This document shows positions 14,311-20,864 of a stretch of DNA of 25,771 bases, piece by piece. Each line of letters begins with the position of its first letter. Within the stretch, counting starts at the first letter, position 1. Source of the DNA: Thermoleophilia bacterium (GTDB lineage: Bacteria > Actinomycetota > Thermoleophilia > Gaiellales > F1-60-MAGs149); assembly GCA_016462095.1 (NCBI GenBank), contig JAEMTW010000003.1, positions 1 through 25,771 of the forward strand. Reading direction: 5' to 3'. The notes beneath the pieces are model-generated. The model was not told the origin of the DNA, ran no database searches, and saw nothing but the letters and a program-made list of their open reading frames with translations. The translations under genes were made by a program, and so were the position numbers.

Positions 14311-15714
14311 ATGAGCGAGTCGACGCACGAGTGGCTGGAGCGAGTGTCGCGTGAAGAGCGTCGAGCTGCAGGCAAAGCGGTTCGTGACACGTTGCCGCTG
14401 GCGGGGCTTGCGGAGGTTGGGGCGACAATGGTTGGGCGTGATGCTGTCGCGTTGATTGGCGCGAGGGATGCCGGTCGGCTGGAGTGGCTCGTACCGATTC
14501 GGTACGGCCGCATGTTGCGCTCTGCGTTTACCTTCTACCGCGGTTCGGCTGCTCTGATGGCGCACGATCTCGCGTTCGCACCATCGTCGGGCCTCACGGT
14601 TCAGCTCTGCGGTGACGCTCATCTGCTCAACTTCGGCATCTTCGGCTCGCCCGAGCGTTCTCTCGTCTTCGACCTCAACGATTTCGACGAGACGCTACCG
14701 GGCCCGTTCGAGTGGGACGTCAAGCGCCTGGTGGCGAGCGTGGTGGTCGCTGCGCGCGACCGCGGCTTTAAGCCGAAGCGGCAGCGTGAAATTGCGTTTG
14801 CGACGGCAGAGCGTTATCGCACGGCGATGCGGGAGTTTGCCGATCTGACGGCGCTCGAGACGTGGCATCGCCAGCTCGAGGTCGACGCCGCTTTGCAGAC
14901 GGTCGACGACGAAGATTGGCGCGCATATGCGTCCGCGGTTGCTGAGCGCGCGCGAGGGAAGAATCATCTTCAGGCGGTGGCACGTTTTACTGAGGTCGTC
15001 GATGGAAAGCGTCGCATCGTGACGGAGCCACCATTGATCGTGCCGCTCGCCTCTGTGGCCGAGTTGTTGGGGGAGGACCCTACCGAAGTCGTGCGCCAGG
15101 CCTTCATGGAATATCGGGGATCGGTGCGTGACGACATTCAGGTGCTGCTGGATCGCTACACCTATGTTGATGCGGCGATCAAGGTTGTTGGTGTTGGCTC
15201 GGTCGGTACGCGCTGTGTGATCGTGCTGATGCAGGGCGCGGACGAAAACGATTTGTTATTCCTCCAGGTCAAGCAGGCTGGCACTTCGGTGCTCGAGCCG
15301 TACCTCACTGCCTCGCAGTACACCCATAGTGGTGAGCGAGTTGTCGCGGGGCAGCGCCTGATGCAATCGGCGAGCGACGCCTTTCTTGGCTGGGCGACGG
15401 GGCCACTCGGCAACCACTATTACTGGCGCCAGTTGCGGGACTGGAAAGGCTCCGCGGATGTCGAGAAGATGAGTGAGCGGCTGCTCCTGCGCTACGGCCA
15501 GGTCTGCGCGTGGACACTGGCGAAGGCGCACGCGCGCTCGGGTGATTCCGTTGCGATCGCGGCGTACCTTGGCTCTTCCAACCGTTTTGAGAGTGCGCTA
15601 ACGCGCTTTGGTATCGCGTACGCGGATGTCAATGAGCAGGACTATCTGGCGCTGCAAGAGGCAGTGGTGGATGGTCGAGTTGTGGCGCACGACGACGCTC
15701 CAGCGACCAAATGA
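14311..15714 (+). CDS. DUF2252 family protein
   Basis: The 467-residue protein belongs to the DUF2252 family, common in actinobacteria and of undefined function. Its fold is thought to resemble aminoglycoside-phosphotransferase-like kinases, which is family knowledge rather than something shown here. Characteristic stretches are MLRSAFTFYRGSAALMAHDL, VQLCGDAHLLNFGIF (kinase-like catalytic loop: GDAHxxNF), VFDLNDFDETLPGPFEWDVKRL (DFD-like metal site), FLQVKQAGTSVLEPY, GERVVAGQRLMQ and the ending region AHARSGD. The catalytic-type residues Asp, His, Asn and the following Asp pair are all present, so it is likely active. ATG 14311 fits a leaderless promoter. It is monocistronic, followed by a hairpin at 15742. 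Confidence 0.93.
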   Translation: MSESTHEWLERVSREERRAAGKAVRDTLPLAGLAEVGATMVGRDAVALIGARDAGRLEWLVPIRYGRMLRSAFTFYRGSAALMAHDLAFAPSSGLTVQLCGDAHLLNFGIFGSPERSLVFDLNDFDETLPGPFEWDVKRLVASVVVAARDRGFKPKRQREIAFATAERYRTAMREFADLTALETWHRQLEVDAALQTVDDEDWRAYASAVAERARGKNHLQAVARFTEVVDGKRRIVTEPPLIVPLASVAELLGEDPTEVVRQAFMEYRGSVRDDIQVLLDRYTYVDAAIKVVGVGSVGTRCVIVLMQGADENDLLFLQVKQAGTSVLEPYLTASQYTHSGERVVAGQRLMQSASDAFLGWATGPLGNHYYWRQLRDWKGSADVEKMSERLLLRYGQVCAWTLAKAHARSGDSVAIAAYLGSSNRFESALTRFGIAYADVNEQDYLALQEAVVDGRVVAHDDAPATK

Positions 15715-15741
15715 CCGCAAGAAAATCACGGCCTAGAAACG

Positions 15742-15777
15742 CCTGAGGGGGCAGCGCCAGAGCGCCACCCCCTCAGG
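15742..15777. terminator. bidirectional terminator-like hairpin
   Basis: CCTGAGGGGG and CCCCCTCAGG pair as a perfect 10-bp stem, with extra GCGC pairing inside, between the convergent DUF2252 gene and the membrane protein gene at 15800. The plus-strand side lacks a T tract, so the efficiency is uncertain. Confidence 0.65.
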
Positions 15778-15799
15778 GCTTACAGAGCGAACGAGCGGG

Positions 15800-16240
15800 T
15801 TAGAACGTCGCGGTCGTCGTGCTGGTGCCCTTCGTGGGATCAAAGATCATCCATTGAGCGGCGATCATGGCAACCGTCAGGATCAGCGTGACGATCACCT
15901 GGGTTGTGCCACTGAGTGCCGAGGTGCCAGCGAAAGTGATGATCGTGGCAATCAGGTAGACCCAGTACCACGGCGACTTCGTCCCGGTCTTCTCAGCGAT
16001 CTTGTTGAGCCAGATCAGCGAGAGAATCAGTCCGGGAATGACGAAGACGAACCACAGCAGGACGAGCCAAGGATTCTTGCCAGCAAGCCGGGCCCAGCGC
16101 GTGAAGTTGAGCAGCGGGATGAAGGCGAGCCATCCGTGCGAGACGCCCGACGCGTTGCAGAGGTTCATCAGTCGAATGCCGACGATGATGTAGCCAATCA
16201 GTGAGATAAGCCCATATGTTGCGAATTCAGCGGTACCCAT
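15800..16240 (-). CDS. four-helix membrane protein, DUF5684-like
   Basis: The 146-residue protein is almost entirely hydrophobic with about four membrane segments. Segments are AEFATYGLISLIGYIIVGI (4-22), a central LVLLWFVFVIPGLILSLIW, and two C-terminal helices (YWVYLIATIITFAGTSAL and VIVTLILTVAMIAAQWM). The pattern GWLAFIPLLNFTRWARLAGKNPW followed by 'L..IAEKTGTKSPWYW' is like the DUF5684 family seen near signal peptidases, but the match is by recollection. ATG 16240 was chosen over the in-frame TTG at 16249 because a GGAGGG site lies 9 nt upstream of it. AT-rich DNA at 16283-16290 (TATATATA) could hold its -10 box. Confidence 0.75.
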   Translation of the reverse strand: MGTAEFATYGLISLIGYIIVGIRLMNLCNASGVSHGWLAFIPLLNFTRWARLAGKNPWLVLLWFVFVIPGLILSLIWLNKIAEKTGTKSPWYWVYLIATIITFAGTSALSGTTQVIVTLILTVAMIAAQWMIFDPTKGTSTTTATF

Positions 16241-16282
16241 AGTTTCCAACCCTCCAGTGGGGGAACGAGCGGATTATTCCCG

Positions 16283-16290
16283 TATATATA
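16283..16290 (-). promoter_or_regulatory. possible -10 region of membrane protein gene
   Basis: An alternating TATATATA in otherwise GC-rich DNA lies 43 nt upstream of the ATG at 16240. Confidence 0.35.
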
Positions 16291-16335
16291 GCCTGTGTAG
16301 AGAGGAAGTCCTGCCTCTGGCCGGGGCGTATTCGG

Positions 16336-16341
16336 TAGCAT
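16336..16341 (+). promoter_or_regulatory. -10 box close to start of zinc-finger/coiled-coil gene
   Basis: TAGCAT ends 9 nt before the ATG at 16351, giving a leader of at most a few bases. The spacing is slightly longer than at the other leaderless-type starts. Confidence 0.4.
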
Positions 16342-16350
16342 CGGTGGTGT

Positions 16351-17160
16351 ATGCCGACTGGAAACGACATCCAATGCGTAATTTGTCGGCGTAATCTCCT
16401 GACGGGCGAGCAGGCCGTCACCTATACCGAGCCGCGTTCCTCCTCGACGGTGCATGTCTGTTCGCTGTGCGTAGAGCGAGCCGAAAAGAATGGCTGGCAA
16501 CGCCACGACGAGCCAGTCCCGCTCGTGATTCCCGTCGAATCTGCTGATCGCACGGTGCGGACACTGAAAGCACAGGTCAATACGCTCCAGACGCAACTCG
16601 AGACGACCGTTGAGCGGCTTGAAGACACCCGCGGCAATTCGTCCGATCGCGAAACGGAGATCGAGACGCTCGCCGCCCGCCTCGCCGATGCCGAAGCCGA
16701 GGGTGCAGCCGTTCGTGCTGCACTCGCCGAAACGGAGCGACGGCTCGAACAACTCCAGCACGATGTTGAGGAATCGCAGACCGCGCAGGCCACGATCTTG
16801 CGGGCGCGGCGACGCGAATCCGACGAGGTCTATCTCGCAGGTATTGCCGCTGAGGTCTTCAACCGTTCGCCGCAGGCTGCCACGATTGGACTCCTCGTAG
16901 GGCTCCACGGCACACCGACGGTGCGCATCGATGTGATTGGTGCCGCGCTCCCGCGCCCTGTGCTGATCGCCTTTGCCTGGGGTGAGAGAGGGCGCGACTA
17001 TCGCGTTGACATCGACCTCGTTGCTCGGCGCTTCGATCTCGTCGACTTGGTGCCGGGCGGGGATGGACGCATGGTGGAGCGGCTCGAGCCGCTCCAGGGC
17101 AATGCTGAGTGGGTGGATGGGCGCATCGTGACGGCGCCCGCCGAGCCGACCATACTCTGA
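16351..17160 (+). CDS. zinc-finger and coiled-coil protein of unknown function
   Basis: The 269-residue protein has three visible parts. First, a zinc-binding module with Cys 9, 12, 37 and 40 (CVIC...CSLC). Second, a long coiled coil at about residues 65-150, rich in Glu, Arg, Leu with heptad-like spacing (VNTLQTQLETTVERLEDT, AALAETERRLEQLQHDVEES). Third, a compact alpha-beta C-terminal domain (EVFNRSPQAATIGLLVGLHG, then strands VRIDVIG, RDYRVDIDLVARRFDLVDLV). The same architecture is familiar to me from Thermoleophilia proteins without known function. It is soluble and probably oligomeric. The next gene is 115 bp downstream with its own promoter, so it is likely monocistronic. Confidence 0.78.
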   Translation: MPTGNDIQCVICRRNLLTGEQAVTYTEPRSSSTVHVCSLCVERAEKNGWQRHDEPVPLVIPVESADRTVRTLKAQVNTLQTQLETTVERLEDTRGNSSDRETEIETLAARLADAEAEGAAVRAALAETERRLEQLQHDVEESQTAQATILRARRRESDEVYLAGIAAEVFNRSPQAATIGLLVGLHGTPTVRIDVIGAALPRPVLIAFAWGERGRDYRVDIDLVARRFDLVDLVPGGDGRMVERLEPLQGNAEWVDGRIVTAPAEPTIL

Positions 17161-17208
17161 GGCGCGTCGCTTTCCAGCAGCATGCGCGAAGCCTCTAGCC
17201 GCGTCGCG

Positions 17209-17236
17209 TTGACTCCCGTTCTGCGCGGAGTAGACT
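17209..17236 (+). promoter_or_regulatory. sigma-70-like promoter of small membrane protein gene
   Basis: TTGACT (17209-17214) and TAGACT (17231-17236) are separated by 16 bp, the best -35/-10 pair in the window. Transcription would start near 17243, leaving a leader of about 33 nt that carries a GGAGG site. Confidence 0.7.
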
Positions 17237-17275
17237 AGCCGCACACGCAATTCTGCGTCACTTTTGGAGGTATAG

Positions 17276-17467
17276 ATGTCCCAGTTTCTTAGCATTGTCA
17301 TCCCCCTCGCGATAGCGGTCGTATTTGCGCTGGTCTGTCGAAGCATGGCTCGAACACGGAATCGCAGCGAAAACCTGTGGACGGTACTCGGGTTTTTCTT
17401 CCCACTGATCTCCTTGATCATCCTGTTGATCATGGGTAACGACAAGTCCAAGTCCGCTTCGGCGTAA
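17276..17467 (+). CDS. two-helix small membrane protein
   Basis: The 63-residue protein has two hydrophobic segments, about residues 4-20 (FLSIVIPLAIAVVFALV) and 36-53 (VLGFFFPLISLIILLIM), with a basic connecting loop (RSMARTRNRSENLW) that should face the cytoplasm. The second half, 'ENLWTVLGFFFPLISLIILLI', follows a pattern common in small actinobacterial membrane proteins of unknown role. A clear promoter and a GGAGG site 7 nt before ATG 17276 support expression. A 10-bp hairpin follows the stop codon. Confidence 0.82.
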   Translation: MSQFLSIVIPLAIAVVFALVCRSMARTRNRSENLWTVLGFFFPLISLIILLIMGNDKSKSASA

Positions 17468-17473
17468 TCTCGA

Positions 17474-17506
17474 CCGCACGCGCCGGGTCTTGCCCAGCGC
17501 GTGCGG
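17474..17506 (+). terminator. hairpin after small membrane protein gene
   Basis: CCGCACGCGC and GCGCGTGCGG pair perfectly, with a further GGG/CCC inside. No T tract follows, so it could be a weak terminator or an mRNA 3'-end stabiliser. Confidence 0.55.
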
Positions 17507-17528
17507 ATCGCCGATCGGCCCCCTCGCG

Positions 17529-17534
17529 TACGAT
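17529..17534 (+). promoter_or_regulatory. -10 box of leaderless-type start (rlmD-like gene)
   Basis: TACGAT ends 7 nt before the GTG start at 17542; no Shine-Dalgarno site is present. Confidence 0.5.
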
Positions 17535-17541
17535 CCGCTCC

Positions 17542-18939
17542 GTGGCTGATCGTCCTTCCCGTGGTGATATCGCCGACGTTGTGATCGAGTCGCTTGCGAC
17601 CGGCGGTCGCGGCGTCGCGCGTATCGATGGCTTCGTGGTCTTTGTTGATCGCGCGCTGCCTGGCGATCAGGTCCGCGTTCGCGTGCGTACGTCGCGTCGC
17701 AAGTATGGCGAGGCCGACGTCGTTGAGTTGCTGGCGCCAGGGCCGGATCGCGTCGAGCCGACGTGCCCGCACGTTGGGGCTTGTGGTGGTTGTCGCTGGC
17801 AGGCGCTCTCCTACCCCGCGCAGCTGCGCGAGAAGGCGCAGCTGGTGCGCGACGCGATCACACGTATCGCTCATCTTCCGGATGTCCCGATCGACGAGAT
17901 TGTGGGTGCAGAAGACAACCTTGAGTACCGCAACAAGGTCGAGCTGACGTTTACGCAGGAGGAACAGGGTCCCGTGCTTGGCTTTCATCGAGCCGGCCGG
18001 TGGGACGAGGTGCTCGAGGTCAACCGCTGTTATCTGATCGGCGATGCGCCGAATGCCGCCAAGGATGCCGTCCAGCGTTGGGCACAGTCGACGGGGCTCT
18101 CGGGCTACGACCAGCGACTGCACGAAGGCGAGCTGCGCAATCTGATCATCCGTCACTCGGCACGCACCGGCGATCTACTGCTCGCGCTCGTTACCACCGA
18201 CATCGAGTTGCCGAAGCTCGGCAATCTGATCGATGAGCTCCAAGAGTCCGTGCCTGGTTTCGTCGGCTTGCTGCAGACGAAGAACAGCGGCCTCTCCGAG
18301 ACCACGCAGGGCCATCCAACCGAGATCATCACCGGCCAGGATTGGTATCGCGAGGAGATCCTCGGCCTGACACTGCACGTGCCGCACAACGGGTTTCTCC
18401 AGACGAACACGGCGATGTGCGAAAAGCTTTACGGCATTGCCATCGAGGAGTCCCGACTGACAGGCACCGAGACGGTCTGGGACCTCTACAGCGGCATTGG
18501 TTCGATCGGGCTGGCGCTGGCACGCGACGCTGGTCGAGTCGTCGGGATCGAGATCGTCGAAGATGCAGTCGAGCAGGCGACGCAGAACGCTTTGCGGAAC
18601 AACATCGAAAACGCCGAATTCGTAGCGGGCGACGTTGCGAAGGCGATCGAGCCACTGATCGAAGCGGGAGCCCCAATGCCGGACCTCGTCGTGATCGACC
18701 CGCCGCGAGCGGGTCTGACGCCGAAGGCAGTCCGGCGCGTGCTCGAGCTTAAGCCAAAGACGATTGTGTACGTGTCCTGCAACCCGACGACGCTGGCGGG
18801 CAACGCGGTGCTGTTTACCGACGGCGGCTACTCGCTCGAGGTCGTTCGCCCGGTCGATATGTTTCCGCACACGCCGCACGTCGAGTGCGTTGCGCGCTTC
18901 GTGCGGACGCCGGCGGCTGACGCGCTCGTCGTCGACTAG
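17542..18939 (+). CDS. rlmD: 23S rRNA (uracil-C5) methyltransferase, RlmD/TrmA family
   Basis: The 465-residue enzyme methylates C5 of a uridine in RNA with S-adenosylmethionine. It has an N-terminal TRAM RNA-binding domain (about 8-65, with ATGGRGVARIDGFVVFVDRA), the 4Fe-4S cysteines 75, 81 and 84 in CPHVGACGGC and the fourth at 163, and the SAM motif WDLYSGIGSIGLAL (313-326). IDPPRAGLTPKAV and the nucleophile Cys 413 in YVSCNPTTLA complete the active site. The architecture with Fe-S cluster and TRAM domain matches RlmD (E. coli U1939) and its Gram-positive relatives RlmCD; the exact target nucleotide is not readable. The start codon is GTG, 7 nt after a TACGAT box, suggesting a leaderless mRNA. 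Confidence 0.93.
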   Translation: MADRPSRGDIADVVIESLATGGRGVARIDGFVVFVDRALPGDQVRVRVRTSRRKYGEADVVELLAPGPDRVEPTCPHVGACGGCRWQALSYPAQLREKAQLVRDAITRIAHLPDVPIDEIVGAEDNLEYRNKVELTFTQEEQGPVLGFHRAGRWDEVLEVNRCYLIGDAPNAAKDAVQRWAQSTGLSGYDQRLHEGELRNLIIRHSARTGDLLLALVTTDIELPKLGNLIDELQESVPGFVGLLQTKNSGLSETTQGHPTEIITGQDWYREEILGLTLHVPHNGFLQTNTAMCEKLYGIAIEESRLTGTETVWDLYSGIGSIGLALARDAGRVVGIEIVEDAVEQATQNALRNNIENAEFVAGDVAKAIEPLIEAGAPMPDLVVIDPPRAGLTPKAVRRVLELKPKTIVYVSCNPTTLAGNAVLFTDGGYSLEVVRPVDMFPHTPHVECVARFVRTPAADALVVD

Positions 18940-18957
18940 TCACTGACTCGGCAGCGA

Positions 18958-19563
18958 CTAGTACGGCGGTAGCGCGGAGTACCAGCGCCCGAGTTCTTGG
19001 AAGGCTTTCCAGAAGCGGCGCTTGGAGGACTCTTCGTCGAGCGACTCGTCGATGTCTGGCGTGACGAGCGTCTCAATCGTCGGCGTCAACTGCTGGAGTT
19101 GCCCAATCAAGTCTGGATCGATCGGCTCGGCGAGTGGGACCTTGATCAGGTTGATGAAGGCGGCTGTCGCCGGCCCCATGCAGACGATGATCTTGGGCTC
19201 GGTAATCTGGATCTCGCGCAACAGGAACATTGCGGGCGCACCGCTCGAGTCTGTCAGGTCGTCGTCGGCGCGCTTGGCGCAGTTGGTCCCGTAGATCAGC
19301 AGCGGGTCGATGCCGACGCGCGTCACGCTCTTGAGGATCGCACCACCGGCACGCCCGAAGAAGGCGACGCCTTCCTGCACCTCTGAGGGCTGTGCGCGAG
19401 TCTTCAGCAGCATGATGTCGGCGAGTGGGTGGCCCGAGCCAAGCACGGGAGCGGCGAGTGGCTCAATTTCGTCATCGCTCTCGGTGATGTCGTCGCCCAG
19501 CGCATTCATGGCCCGAATCGCCCGGGCGAGGTACCGCTCATAGATCTGGTCAGGTTCAGCCAC
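18958..19563 (-). CDS. uracil-DNA glycosylase-like protein without Fe-S cysteines
   Basis: The 201-residue protein resembles the family 4 uracil-DNA glycosylase fold. Visible parts are VLGSGHPLADIMLL (motif near the usual GEAPG region), EGVAFFGRAGGAIL (usual PFVGRAG), LLIYGTNCAKR (usual TN..K), and EIQITEPKIIVCMGPATAAFI (usual EI..P..IV.LG..A). Family 4 enzymes carry four cysteines for a 4Fe-4S cluster; here only Cys 95 and Cys 128 occur, and the N-terminal CxxC region is replaced by an acidic segment, so the cluster is absent. Glycosylase activity is therefore doubtful. The GTG at 19563 follows a GGGGA site and lies 13 nt after the PHP gene stop, so the two are cotranscribed. Confidence 0.78.
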   Translation of the reverse strand: MAEPDQIYERYLARAIRAMNALGDDITESDDEIEPLAAPVLGSGHPLADIMLLKTRAQPSEVQEGVAFFGRAGGAILKSVTRVGIDPLLIYGTNCAKRADDDLTDSSGAPAMFLLREIQITEPKIIVCMGPATAAFINLIKVPLAEPIDPDLIGQLQQLTPTIETLVTPDIDESLDEESSKRRFWKAFQELGRWYSALPPY

Positions 19564-19576
19564 GGCGCGTCCCCGA

Positions 19577-20713
19577 TCATTCGGCGTGCAGCGGTTTCCT
19601 CCTCTTGCGGAACCACTTACGCGCCTGCAGCGCGAGGATGTTCTTCGGGTTCCGCACGACGCGAGCATCGCCAAGAGCGAGGGCGAGCGAGGCAGGATCG
19701 TGGAAGGCGGGCAACTCGAGACCAGCGGTAAAGAGCCCATCGAGGACGTGCGCGTCGGAGCCCGCCCCGGCTGGCAATCCGAGCCGCGTGGCGAAGGCGA
19801 GGGCCTCGTGGTTGAAGCGCTCGCGTGCCAGGCGACCATTGACGACCTCAAGTGCATCAATCAGTGGAGCCATCCGCTCGAGCAGCGGTTCCGACGGGAT
19901 CGCGTGCAGGCTGTCGAAGGGGTGCGGCACGTAGATGAAGGCACCCTGAGCGCGCATCGCCTCGACCGTATCGGCGAAGGGCAGGCCGGGGGGAATGTCT
20001 TCCTTGAGGTACATGCCAATCACCTCGCCGGTCTGAGTCTTGACCTCGCTCGAGACGGCGATGTGGAGTGGGATTCCGTTTGCTTCGACGTGAGCCTTCG
20101 CCGCAAAGCCGCCGGCGACGGAGTCGTGATCGGTGACGCAAAGCGCACCAAGGCCAAGCGCGAGTGCTCGCTCGACGAGGTCGTCGATGCCAGTGCCACA
20201 GTCGGGAGAGAAGCAGGTGTGAAGGTGAAAATCGCCGAGGATCGGATCCGCAGGCGTATGCGGGGACGGTGCCCGCGTAGAGTCGCCGGCGAGCTTGATC
20301 ATTGCTGTGGCGGCGCGCTTGGCGCCGGTCAGTCCGATCCGCTTGGCGCTTGGCGCAGCATCGTCAACTACTGCGGTGACTGCTGTTTCGGCATCTCCAA
20401 CGATCACGACGAGGTCGATCTCGCCCGCACCAATCACACGTCGAATCGCAGCGTCGGCTGCCCACGTCATCGTGGGACCTCCGATCACGACGGTGCGAGG
20501 TCCGAGATCGGTATGGGCGAGCGCGGCGGCTCCGCTCCGCTCAAGCGCACGAATCGTGAGTCGACCAGCCACCTGTTGAGCAGCATTGCGCGCCGTTCCG
20601 ACCAGCACGACCTCGACACCCTTGTCGGCAATCGCCTCCGCGACAGTAAGCGCTGCAGCACTCTCCGGACCGGGCCGGTCGAGCGGCGTTGTGGCAAAAA
20701 CAGCAATGCGCAT
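19577..20713 (-). CDS. PHP-domain phosphoesterase with extra N-terminal domain
   Basis: The 378-residue protein has a C-terminal PHP metal-dependent phosphoesterase domain. Metal ligands are visible: DFHLHTCFSPDC (His 163, His 165), VTDHDS (Asp 195, His 196), Glu 223 in SSEVKTQTGEVIG, His 264 in VPHPFDS, and GSDAH (Asp 320, His 322). These match the YciV/RnaAM-like group acting on nucleotides or 3'-phosphorylated substrates. Residues about 1-155 form an unassigned alpha-beta domain with a glycosyltransferase-like look (GGPTMTWAADAAI, IDLVVIVGDAETA). The ATG at 20713 has a TATCGT box 6 nt upstream. The gene is followed within 13 nt by the UDG-like gene, hinting at a joint nucleic-acid role. 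Confidence 0.87.
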   Translation of the reverse strand: MRIAVFATTPLDRPGPESAAALTVAEAIADKGVEVVLVGTARNAAQQVAGRLTIRALERSGAAALAHTDLGPRTVVIGGPTMTWAADAAIRRVIGAGEIDLVVIVGDAETAVTAVVDDAAPSAKRIGLTGAKRAATAMIKLAGDSTRAPSPHTPADPILGDFHLHTCFSPDCGTGIDDLVERALALGLGALCVTDHDSVAGGFAAKAHVEANGIPLHIAVSSEVKTQTGEVIGMYLKEDIPPGLPFADTVEAMRAQGAFIYVPHPFDSLHAIPSEPLLERMAPLIDALEVVNGRLARERFNHEALAFATRLGLPAGAGSDAHVLDGLFTAGLELPAFHDPASLALALGDARVVRNPKNILALQARKWFRKRRKPLHAE

Positions 20714-20719
20714 ACCCGC

Positions 20720-20725
20720 ACGATA
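20720..20725 (-). promoter_or_regulatory. -10 box of leaderless-type start (PHP gene)
   Basis: TATCGT ends 6 nt before the ATG at 20713. An identical box at 20790-20795 lies in the duplicated unit and would be a decoy or extra promoter. Confidence 0.55.
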
Positions 20726-20730
20726 CGCGA

Positions 20731-20766
20731 AGGCGACATTCTGGGCCCGGGCCCAGAATGTCGCCT
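20731..20766. repeat. perfect 36-bp palindrome, copy 1 (family B)
   Basis: Each arm is AGGCGACATTCTGGGCCC and its reverse complement, with no loop. It lies just upstream of the PHP gene -10 box. It differs in sequence from the family A palindromes but shares their form: an AT-containing outer arm and a GC core. Confidence 0.97.
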
Positions 20767-20800
20767 AAAACAGCTGTGCGCGTATCCGCACGATATGCGG

Positions 20801-20836
20801 AGGCGACATTCTGGGCCCGGGCCCAGAATGTCGCCT
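20801..20836. repeat. perfect 36-bp palindrome, copy 2 (family B)
   Basis: This copy is identical to that at 20731-20766 and separated from it by 34 bp. It lies 28 bp downstream of the inositol phosphate synthase stop codon and may also terminate that transcript. Confidence 0.97.
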
Positions 20837-20864
20837 CAACGAGCAGGGGGAAGTGCGGTCGGAC

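Larger units (their letters stand above)
20697..20836. repeat. 70-bp tandem duplication covering PHP gene start and palindrome
   Basis: Units 20697-20766 and 20767-20836 are adjacent copies. The first 34 positions agree at 28, while the following 36-bp palindrome is identical in both. The unit covers the first codons, the start and the -10 box TATCGT of the PHP gene. In the second unit the -10 box is intact but the ATG has become ACG. Confidence 0.9.

Noticed and set aside
16198..18156. 652-residue open frame on the minus strand
   Set aside because: It runs antisense through the zinc-finger/coiled-coil gene, the small membrane protein and half of rlmD, all of which show recognisable proteins; the antisense product has no domain. 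It is a by-product of GC-rich codon use.
18937..18960. Repeated CGACTAGT at the convergent rlmD and UDG-like stops
   Set aside because: The two ACTAGT copies simply contain the two TAG stop codons on opposite strands; the match is short and likely chance.
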